The notes below the pieces were generated by a model, which saw nothing but the letters and a program-made list of their open reading frames with translations, was not told the DNA's origin and searched no databases. Of a stretch of DNA of 64,000 bases, positions 54,048-64,000 are shown piece after piece. The stretch lies in contig NC_079492.1 in the NCBI RefSeq assembly GCF_020520425.1, forward strand, positions 103,141,157 to 103,205,156, written 5' to 3'. Source of the DNA: Spinacia oleracea (lineage: Eukaryota; Streptophyta; Magnoliopsida; Caryophyllales; Amaranthaceae). The position numbers and the translations under genes were made by a program. Numbering within the stretch: the first letter of the stretch is position 1; each line of letters begins with the position of its first letter.

Positions 54048-55428
54048 TGTTAGGTTATGATACATATAAAAATACATAAATCATGCGGAAACAACCATTA
54101 AGCCAGGAATACATATTATTTACACATAATCATATAGCATAATTTAGATGCATACTCTTTGTTGCGTGCCTTCCCTAGCTGCGCCCGAACCGAACAAGAA
54201 CAAGTCTTTAGGACTCCAAGTGTCGTCCCTCCGTAGATAGTCCACAGCACGTCCGGATCCGCCTTAAGATTGACCAACTAGAATCGCCCTTAAGGTACTA
54301 GAATTTTCGGCACTATTGAGCAAGGAATGTGGCTGAATTTTTCTCTTAAAACTCACTTTGAATACTTGAATTATCTCTGAAAATATGTGACCCTAGGCAC
54401 TTATTTATAGAGTTATGGAAAGGGTTTTGGAATCCTATTAGGATACTAATTTATTTAATTATAACCCTACTAGGACTCTAATTAAATAATCATTATCTAA
54501 TAGTTTTAGGATTTAATCACACTTTGAATTCTGATTGCTTCAGGATTCCCGCACAAGCATTGCACGAGCACCGTACACCCGCGCAAGCCTTGCGGCCCAC
54601 GCTAGGCGCACAGCGCTCGGCCCACTGCCGTGCTCCCGCGCGCGCGCCCAAGGCCTTGGTTGGGCCTGGCCTTGCGCTGGGCCTGGTCGAGGCTTGGCGT
54701 GCGCTGGTGCGCGTTGGCTCGCTGGGCGACGGCCTGGCTTCGTGCTGGGCCTTCGTCTAGCGGGCCTCGTCCGATGCTAATTCGTACGATACGCTTCCGA
54801 TTAAATTCCCGATTCCAGAATATATTTCCGATACGAACAATATTTAATATTTTCGATTCCGGAATTAATTTCCGTTTTGAACAAATATTTAATATTTCCG
54901 TTTCCGGAATTATTTTCCGATTCCGACAATATTTCCGATTCTGACAATATTTCCGTTTCCGGCAATATTTCCGATTCCGGCAATATTTCCATTTCCGATA
55001 ATATTTTCCGATACGTACCATGTTTCCGTTTCCGGCAACATCTACGACTTGGATAATATTTATATTTCCGATACGATCCATATTTCCGTTTCCGGCAATA
55101 TCATTGTTTCCGGAGTATTCATTTCTTGCCTGTGACGATCTCAGCTCCCACTGAAACCAAGATCCGTCGATTCCGAATATCCATAGATGGAGTATTTAAT
55201 GCCATTAAATACTTGATCCGTTTACGTACTATTTGTGTGACCCTACGGGTTCAGTCAAGAGTAAGCTGTGGATTAATATCATTAATTCCACTTGAACTGA
55301 AGCGGCCTCTAGCTAGGCATTCAGCTCACTTGATCTCACTGAATTATTAACTTGTTAATTAATACTGAACCGCATTTATTAGACTTAACATAGAATGCAT
55401 ACTTGGACCAAGGGCATTATTTCCTTCA
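54048..55428 (-). mobile_element. E2 3' LTR (element sense)
   Basis: 1381 bp. Same ends and same TTTCCG array as E1, but the GC block (54540-54785: ctgggcctggtcgaggcttg) and the TATA-proximal sequence differ clearly from E1. TATA CTATAAATAAG at about 54404-54394 on the minus strand. Confidence 0.85.
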
Positions 55429-57764
55429 GTCTCCCACTTGTCCTTAGGGACAAGTGTGCATTTCCTAATTCCTTTGTCGCTCGATGCTTGCTCTTGAACA
55501 TAAGGTAAGAGTTGTCATCCTTATTATGTCCAGAGGTGTTCCTCGGTTTCAGAGTTCAACTGATCAAATAAACAGATAATCATAGCCTATGATTCATCCG
55601 AGCACGGCCATGCATTTCACAGTTTCTAGCTCTCCGAGTGGCCTTGTACAACTTTTAAGCATCTCATCCCGATTTATGGGAGGGCAATCCCAATCTTGTG
55701 ATCTTGAGATTAGACTTCGTTTGATAGGTGATTACCTGAGCGTTGCCTTTATAGCCTCCTTTTACGGTGCGACGGTTGGTCAACGTCAAAGCAACCAGTT
55801 CTCAAACAAGTAATCTCAAATCACTCAGGTATTGAGGATTTAGTGTCTAATAATTTTAATGAAATTTACTTATGACAGATTTTCATCTCTTACAGTAAAG
55901 TTTCATAGGTCTTGTCCGATACTAGTCTTCCCAAAGTAAGTATCTATGCAAATGATTATGACATTGCCATGTCCACATAGTTCAAGAAACAGAACTACTA
56001 GTCATCTTGCATTCTAGTCGTCTAACATTTTCTATGCGTCCAAGTTTATAGAAAACTCCGACTAGGGACCATTTTCAACCTTTGACATTCAAGTTCACTT
56101 GATAGACATTTCTTAGTCACAGGACTGGTCCTGACAGTCTATCTTGAATATATCGTCAAATTTGAAGGGACTCATCATTTAATACTAAACCAACATTAAA
56201 TGGAATATGAAAATACATTTCATATATGATAAATGTTCAACCCCAATGTTTTATAACCATGGGACTCAAACCCATCTTCTAAAACAATTCATGGAATTCA
56301 AAGCTATGCTTGATTTCCAGTGCTACAACGTGAGTGTTGCTTCTCACTTGTTGCATAGGTTTAGTTATCATGCTTTGCCAATCTTAATATCCTTTTCATC
56401 GAATGTTCTTCGAGATATGATGATAAGATCTTTTCGAGTTTGTTTATTATGTGATCTAGTCTTTCTTACTTCGATGGTGGTTTTACTCATTTTGCAATGA
56501 AGAACCATCAAGTTAGCAGACGTTTTTCTTGCTTCAAGAGTGGTTCTACGCATTTTTCAATGAAGAACCATCAAGCCAGCAGATAGGTGATCTACCCAAG
56601 TTCAGTGAAGAACTTTAAACAACCCTGTTTTATTGCTTCTTAGGCAATAATTGCTTTTACTTCAACTGTATAGGTTGCTAGTGATGCTTTGTTTGGATTT
56701 ACCTATCCAGGCAGTTCATAGATATGTGGAAGATTCTCCAACTATATCTTAGAACATAGAAATTATTATTTTAATTTCCCACGCAACAACTCATGGTCTC
56801 CAACCCATGTTGCCATTTTCAAAACACGATGCTCTATAGCTCGTCCTTATCAATGGTTAACTCCAAAGGGTCTTGCTTGATCCTTTGCCAGTGTTTATGC
56901 GTGTAGCATCAATATTTAGCATATCTTTATTTCCTTGAATCAAGAACTATTCCTATGTACCTTTTCAAGTACCATAAGTATTCTTGATCTCAATCTAGTT
57001 GATCTTTACTTAGATCAATAGAGATTGGTATATGTTCGTCATGCCTAAAGTCATACGATACGTTTTTGGCGATCCTCATATTATATCATACATGATAAAT
57101 TCTTTTGCAGAATAATTCCCAATTGAATTCTATTCATGTAACTTTAGCTTATCTAGTTTCAGTAGATACTAAATTCAGCTAAATTCTTTGACATATAATA
57201 TAGGTTAAGAATCTTATTTAGATCCTTTGATGTTTAACTTAGTAAATGCTTATACATAGTTCAAACATCCTTTACTTAGATTTATTCACATGGGTCGAAT
57301 ATTTTCAATGGAGACTTTCGTGTTTGATTTAGTAAATGCCATTACTTAATCCAAAACAATATCATAAGATCTTTGTAAATAGATCTTAATACCTAGTATG
57401 TACTAAGTTTCGCCATGGTCCATCATTGATGAATAATTTCAAATCTAAGTCATTAGCATTTGAATGTTGTTTCACAATAGAGAGATATGTGTGTAATACA
57501 CATAGGACCAATTAAGTTTTAAGTACTCCCACTAAACTTCTTATATATCTATAAGAATCATGTTTATTTTATGAAATTAAAATGCTTATTAGCTTCACTT
57601 AAAATACAGTTCCAATTCCCAATTGCTTGCTTAAATCTGTACTTAGATTTTATAAGCTAGCTTTCCTTTTCAAGCATTTATTTGGATCCACAAATTCTAT
57701 GACATACCATGTACATATTATTTTCCAACATTTGATTGAGGAATACGTTTTGTCATCCAATTGC

Positions 57765-57980
57765 CATATTTACCAATATGCAATCATTGCTTGAATTATA
57801 GACTTAAGCATTACGATTTTGCATGAGGTTTCAACACAATCCATGCCATGAATTTGCTTTTAACCTTTAGCAACTAATCTAGCTTTGTGTGTGAACACAA
57901 TTCCATGTTTGATGGTTTTTGTCCTTAAAACAAACTTGCAACCAATAGGTGTGAAACTATTTTTGCAAATCAACAAAATT
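57765..57980 (-). pseudogene. Ty1/copia reverse transcriptase fragment in E2
   Basis: Counterpart of 44268-44480 with extra changes (for example cttttaaccttt for cttgtaaccttt) that break the open frame. It shares the same decayed end as E1, so the decay predates the two insertions at least in part. Confidence 0.5.
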
Positions 57981-60900
57981 TCAATTTTGTCATCAAAACA
58001 TTGAGTATGTTTTATGGCCTTTAACCAATTAAACATATAGTCTATATATGGTCTCTAACCATTTTAGGGAATCTAGGTTTCGTCATAGCTTTCTTACAAG
58101 TCACTTCTTTTAGTTTGACTGCAAGTTGTAGGTTTCTTTACTATCTAATAGAAGAATTGCATATTTTCAGTGACTTGAATTCTATGCCTACTTGGGTATA
58201 GAACATCAAACAATAGAATATCAATAGCCACTTGAAAGTCCTTTGAATATTCTGTTATCCTTGAAGCACTTGTAAAGTCTTCTAAGAGATGTCTATTCTT
58301 TAAAGCCACTTCTAAAGTCCTTAAAGAATAAGTTCGGTTTTTCTGAAGCACTTCGAAAAGCCTCCGGAATGTCCGTTTATGTTTGTTGTTCGCCTCGAAG
58401 ACTTTCGAGGTCTATTTTCTCCCACTTGTCATTTTGGAAACGAATCTCCAAAAGGACATTATTTCGAGCAAACAAACATTATGTTCTCAAAAATTCGTGG
58501 TAGAAACAATACCCTTGTGTCTCATTTGAATAAATCACAATGAAACATATATCTAGACTTGGGCCTTAGTTTGTTGAATAACAAACACTAAGCTCCCACT
58601 GAGTTTAGCAACTCTTTAGATATATATAATTGAAAAGATATCCTGAAATTACTTTTCAATAGCTTTGACGAATTTGGTTTAGTTTGGTGGTAGTTGAGCA
58701 TTTTGTTTTAGAAATTATAGGAAAAGTCTTTATGATTCATCATTGATCGAATCAAGTACTAATTGACTTCGATCATTCCAACGTAGATATGCCATATCTT
58801 ATGGAGCTAGATTGTGAAATTACAACACACAATCATTGATGATCATATTTGGTCTCAAGTAATCATCAACATGATCTAACCTAGATCTTTATGATTTCTT
58901 GCCAAGTGGATTATATACTTCTGAATCTTTGAACTAGCCAAACAGATTCAACTTATATCACATTTGAGTAAATAAACCTATATTCACTCAAATCCATGTG
59001 AAATAATAAAGTCATAAAATCTTTCTTTAGCTTTGAACTCTATTGTCTAGGCGTTCTAACAATAGTTCATATCTTTTGTTACTTTCAACAAGTAAGACTA
59101 GTTGTCTTAAAATGATCTAGAAATCAATCAACTTTCAAAAGTCCATCAAAATAGAGCTTTTGAATGTTAACTTGTTGATATGGTCTAAGCAACAATGCCA
59201 AAGATTAGTGGAACTCAAATCAAGGGGTTGATTTGAACCTAGTAAAGTTCTTTAAAGAGTTGTTTGTTTTAATCAAGCATATTGACTCAACCTGTAATTG
59301 ACCATTTCATTCAAATAAACAAACAAACATTGTTTTTGTTCTTCTGAATGTGAGTCTTTCTGTGTTTGAAAACAGAAATTTAGGTATGTTGATTATGGAA
59401 CAAAATAGCCATTAAGTTCCAGCCTTTGAAAGGACTTAAAACAAACTAGATGACCCTACAACTAATGTAGCATTGCCATGCTTCATTTCCCACTTGTAGG
59501 TCATTAGTGTATCCTAGCTTCCATTGTTTGAGTTATTACCGAAGTAAGAACCTCAAGCGGTATATATGATACCAAGGAAGTTTGATTGCTAGGTCACTTC
59601 TCTTTAAACATAAATTTATAGGTAGAAACGGAATCGTAAATTCCTTTCATTTGTTCCTCGTTTTCCTATTTCTTGTACCCTTTCTTATAGTCTTAAGAAT
59701 TGAATTCTTTAGTGTTGACTTTTATACTTTGTTAGACATGTCCAATGTCACCAACAAGGTTCTTTACCATTTTAATTTATGTTGAATATTTTGTTTCAAC
59801 TAGATGATCTTACCAGAAGCTTCTAAAGTTCTCTAAGCATCGATCTATTCGAATGTCTAGGGACTAGACTCATTCGAGAATTAAATGGACAAAGATATTA
59901 GGTTGTTAACCATTGGTAAAGCTGAGCGTATTAAACTCAATGCTTTATGATCTCAAAACTACATTGTATTTTGAATTCACAAGCACCAATTGGTTTGCCA
60001 TTCGATTTTGATATTCGAAAACAACCATAAAAAGTCGCTAAAAGAAACGTACATTTTAAATTGCTACTTTCTCTCATTTCCGTGAATCGTTCTTGGATTC
60101 ACTACCAATCGAGGAAATTTACTGTTACCTTTCTAAAAGGATTTATTGCAGTGCAAGATATTTAATTATAAACAATAATTAAAACATACATTGAAGCATG
60201 CAAAGTCTAAACATTTATCATGAATAATAACTTGAAATTAAAGCAACCATGCAATTCAAACAAGTTATTAGCATTTTATTCGATTTTATTGTTCCGGCAG
60301 GTGTGAATAAAATGATTCCAAGATCCTAAAATCATTGAAGAACTAAGCACAGTTTGTCGACTTAATCCTAAAACATCTTAGGTAAGCAAAAGCCTTTTGC
60401 TAATAGTCTAGAAACTATTCTTGGTTGATAGGTACGTCTAAGAACTTATTAGGTAAACCTATCGATTTTGCCACGACATAAAAGGACTCCTTACTTATAT
60501 CGTTGAGTTTCACCAAAACTAACATGTACTCACAATTATTTGTGTACCTTGCCCCTTTAGGACCAATAAGTAACACCTCGCTGAGCGAAAACTATTACTA
60601 GATTGATGTAAAGGATATCCAAGCAAGTGTATATTTTGGCATGGCACCTTTTAACTCAATTTTTAAGTTTGGAACTTAAGGCTCTTACTATGTTGGTTAG
60701 ATTTTAAGTGAACTAAAATCCTTAATCATGCAACATAATCAAGCCACAATCTCATGCATAATTAAGACATATTTAAAGCAATAAATAACTTAAAGCATGC
60801 ATAAGATAAATGTGATCTAGTATGGCCCGACTTCATCTTGAAGCTTTAACTTCAAAGTCCGTCTTGAAAATCTCCGTGGGAGGCACCATTTTCTTCAAAT

Positions 60901-61639
60901 AGGATAAGCTATAATTAAAACTAATTACAACTATTTGATGGTACGCAGACCATATTTGAATTGAAAAACGACTTTGGTACTTTAGACCAATTACATTCAA
61001 ATTAATGGTACGCAGACCATATTTTCTATCCTATTTGGGCCATACTAGTCACTTCATAACCTCCAAAACAGTACATATACAATATATACCATTCACCCAT
61101 TCATTATCATGAATGGCCCACATAGCTGGTTAGTAAAACACATTATGCATCACGTAAACATTTGCAGAAATTAATCAAGGGCACCAATAATCTACCAATT
61201 ATTCAGTCCTTATTAATTCTAATCAAGTTGTTTTAACCTTAAGGATTTGTAGACCTAATCAAGAGTTTTATGACCAAAAAGGGCTCCCACTCAAACCAAT
61301 AAATTCATATGCTTTACTAATTTTAAACATAAAAATGTATTTCAAGTCTAACCGGAAACATACAAATTTAATTAAAATTTAAAGCTCATATAAATTTATA
61401 ATTGAATCCAAAAAGTTTAATTTAATTTCAGTCATATTTAAATTAATTCATGATTTTAATTTTAGTAAAATAATTAGAATAAATAAAATTTATTATAATT
61501 ACAATATTCAAAATTAAAATCCTAGAAAATAATTTAAATTATTAATTTTAAAATTAATTAAAATTACGTAAACTGAAAAATTTCAAATTAAACATTCAAA
61601 ACGATCTAATCGTAACGCAAACACCCTACGCATCGCACG

Positions 61640-62290
61640 CCCATGGGCCGCACGCACACAGCCATCGCTGGCCATGTGCGCGCAGCCCATGCGCTCGTCG
61701 CATAGCTGCTGCATCTACCATCGCAAGCCATCGCACGCTTTGGTGCTCGCTGCGCGCGCTCCATCGCTCGCTGTGCACGCGAGCCATTGCTCGCTGTGCG
61801 CGAGCCATTGCTCGCTGTGCGCGCGACATCGCTCGCTGTGCGCGCGAGCCATTGCTCGCTGTGCGCGCGAGCCATTGCTCGCTGTGCGCGCGGCATCGCT
61901 AGCTGTGCGCGCGAGCCATTGCTCGCTGTGCGCGCGACATCGCTCGCTGTGCGCGCGAGCCATTGCTCGCTGTGCGCGCGACATCGCTCGCTGTGCGCGC
62001 GAGCCATCGCGCGCGATCAACGCTGGGCGCAGCGCTCGTGGCACGCGAGCTTGCGCTCGCTGCGCGCGAGGCTGCGCGCTCTTGCGCGAGGCAGTGCGCG
62101 TCGTGGCGCAGCTCGCTTGCTGCCCACACGCGACTGCCATGGCTCGCCTTTCGCCCATGCCCATTCGTCCATAGCTCGTGGCCCACGACACAAGGCAGGG
62201 CTGCTGCCTTGTGCTCGTGCACCATGCCTTGCTCATTGCATTCGTGCCGCACGGGCGACGAGCTCCCTTGCTCGTCGTCGCATGCCCGCA
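61640..62290 (-). repeat. GC-rich minisatellite in E2 leader
   Basis: Core 61740-62020. 21-bp (gcgcgacatcgctcgctgtgc) and 23-bp (gcgcgagccattgctcgctgt) units mostly alternate, with gagccattg versions in place of E1's gagccatcg. Flanking text outside the array is closely matched between E1 and E2. Confidence 0.8.
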
Positions 62291-63085
62291 CTATACAACA
62301 CCCCTTAAGGGTAACACGAAGCGTCCATTGCTTTGTGCGTGCAAGTTATATGAACGAATCGCATAAAAATTTAAAATTTATATTTAAAATTAATGACAAA
62401 TTAATAAATAATATTAATTTCATAATTTTAGGGCGAAAAAATCGAAAATTTATTATTCAATTGATTTCCGATTGTCATGGATTCAAGTCTAGGTCATAAA
62501 AATTTAAAATTTATCATAAATTTACAATTTTTATGGTGGTTTTTAATCATAGGTTTCTAATTAAATTATAATTAATTATGAAAATCAAATTAATTCTAAA
62601 TTATTCTAATTTTCAACAAATTAATCATAATTACAAATTAGATTGCATAATTAACAAGGCTAGGCATTCAAACTTGTTAAACATATACAGTAGGTCAATC
62701 AAAAATTCAAGATTTATCAACAAGAATCGCAAATATTTAATTTAACATCTTAAATTTACGAAATTTTGCATTCGAAAAACTAAAACCTTCGAAAAGTCAT
62801 AGTTAGGCTTCGAATTTGAGAATTCTGGGTTCGGCAGAAAAAAAATGTTTTTGTCAAAATTTTAGAATGCCTTTTACATGCGGAATTGACACAAAAATCA
62901 CTCGATTTGGATGAGTAACGAAGAAACTGCCGAAAAACCGCGTACGTATAATTAAATAAACGCAATTTGCAATTAATTAACAATTACGAAAATTAATCAC
63001 CCCTTTTAATTCATGCAAATTTGTAATATTTAACCATGTTCATGCAATTTAGATTATGAAAATAATAAGGGGCTCGTGATACCAC

Positions 63086-64000
63086 TGTTAGGTTATGATA
63101 CATATGACAATACATAAATCATGCGGAAACAACCATTAAGCCAGGAATACATATTATTTACACATAATCATATAGCATAATTTAGATGCATACTCTTTGT
63201 TGCGTGCCTTCCCTAGCTGCGCCCGAACCGAACAAGAACAAGTCTTTAGGACTCCAAGTGTCGTCCCTCCGTAGATAGTCCACAGCACGTCCGGATCCGC
63301 CTTAAGATTGACCAACTAGAATCGCCCTTAAGGTACTAGAATTTTCGGCACTATTGAGCAAGGAATGTGGCTGAATTTTTCTCTTAAAACTCACTTTGAA
63401 TACTTGAATTATCTTTGAAAATATGTGACCCTAGGCACTTATTTATAGAGTTATGGAAAGGGTTTTGGAATCCTATTAGGATACTAATTTATTTAATTAT
63501 AACCCTACTAGGACTCTAATTAAATAATCATTATCTAATAGTTTTAGGATTTAATCACACTTTGAATTCTGATTGCTTCAGGATTCCCGCACAAGCATTG
63601 CACGAGCACCGTACACCCGCGCAAGCCTTGCGGCCCACGTTAGGCGCACAGCGCTCGGCCCACTGCCGTGCTCCCGCGCGCGCGCCCAAGGCCTTGGTTG
63701 GGCCTGGCCTTGCGCTGGGCCTGGTCGAGGCTTGGCGTGCGCTGGTGCGCGTTGGCTCGCTGGGCGACGGCCTGGCTTCGTGCTGGGCCTTCGTCTAGCG
63801 GGCCTCGTCCGATGCTAATTCGTACGATACGCTTCCGATTAAATTCCCGATTCCGGAATATATTTCCTATACGAACAATATTTAATATTTTCGATTCCGG
63901 AATTAATTTCCGTTTCGAACAAATATTTAATATTTCCGTTTCCGGAATTATTTTCCGATTCCGACAATATTTCCGATTCTGACAATATTTCCGTTTCCGG
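63086..64000 (-). mobile_element. E2 5' LTR (element sense), cut by window end
   Basis: Matches 54048 onward nearly base for base (for example accataaatc/catatgacaatac variant at the start and ctacg/ctacc-type single changes), showing E2 is also young. Confidence 0.8.

Larger units (their letters stand above)
54048..64000 (-). mobile_element. E2: second Ty1/copia element, runs off the window
   Basis: Same family and orientation as E1. LTR 54048-55428 (3' in element sense), polypurine tract from 55429, interior 55429-63085, primer site TGGTATCACGAGC ending at 63084, second LTR from 63086 to beyond 64000. The interior is near-identical to that of E1 over 7.7 kb, including the same defects. The far target duplication is outside the window; the left flank is ATTCC. 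Confidence 0.85.

Overview
The window is nuclear DNA of a flowering plant. The evidence is GT-AG introns, plant-type TATA promoters, Ty1/copia and Ty3/gypsy LTR retrotransposons with plant tRNA primer sites, a Mutator-like (MULE) transposon and small MITE-like elements. A Caryophyllales eudicot such as a spinach or beet relative would fit, but nothing here proves the species. Almost everything is nested transposable elements. I found no rRNA gene, no intact tRNA gene and no CRISPR array.

Layout. 1-1330 is AT-rich and featureless. 1331-1823 is the 3' end of a minus-strand chromovirus (LTR plus chromodomain). 1824-6669 is decayed LTR and Tat/Ogre-like gag material (family B). 6670-24692 is one LTR retrotransposon, element A, framed by the perfect 5-bp duplication ACAGT. 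Its interior shows no gag-pol. It holds two antisense gene relics, each with its own TATA box: a DUF7745-type gene (17999 to 8807) and a plant mobile domain (PMD) gene (21323 to 18700). The DUF7745 gene was later split by element C (9061-16873), an Athila-like gag-protease element that lacks reverse transcriptase and integrase. Family-B sequence resumes at 24698-25545.

25546-30330 is AT-rich, with a decayed RPA-like gene, a foldback element with long inverted arms (28562-29488) and a Stowaway-like MITE (29999-30297). 30331-38938 is a large MULE with ~80-bp imperfect TIRs and an 8-of-9 target duplication. It encodes, convergently, a FAR1/MULE transposase fused through an intron to an OTU cysteine protease (two nonsense codons), and a 707-residue PMD gene with no visible break. 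Two unrelated transposon classes in this window therefore each carry a PMD gene.

38939-64000 is a gene-like locus (Helitron-like start, SIN3-like exon fragments, a dsRNA-binding-like ORF, an arginine-rich tandem-exon ORF) broken up by two near-identical minus-strand Ty1/copia elements: E1 (40532-51046, duplication GCGGT) and E2 (54048 to beyond the window). Both have very similar LTRs but a decayed polymerase, so they look mobilised in trans.

A theme across families is that the TATA boxes of LTRs B and C and of the two antisense genes all have GC-rich palindromic or tandem modules a short way upstream; LTR E has a comparable GC/CpG module set further out in U3. Coordinates of insertions nest consistently: B, then A, then C; and the 39-54 kb locus, then E1 and E2.
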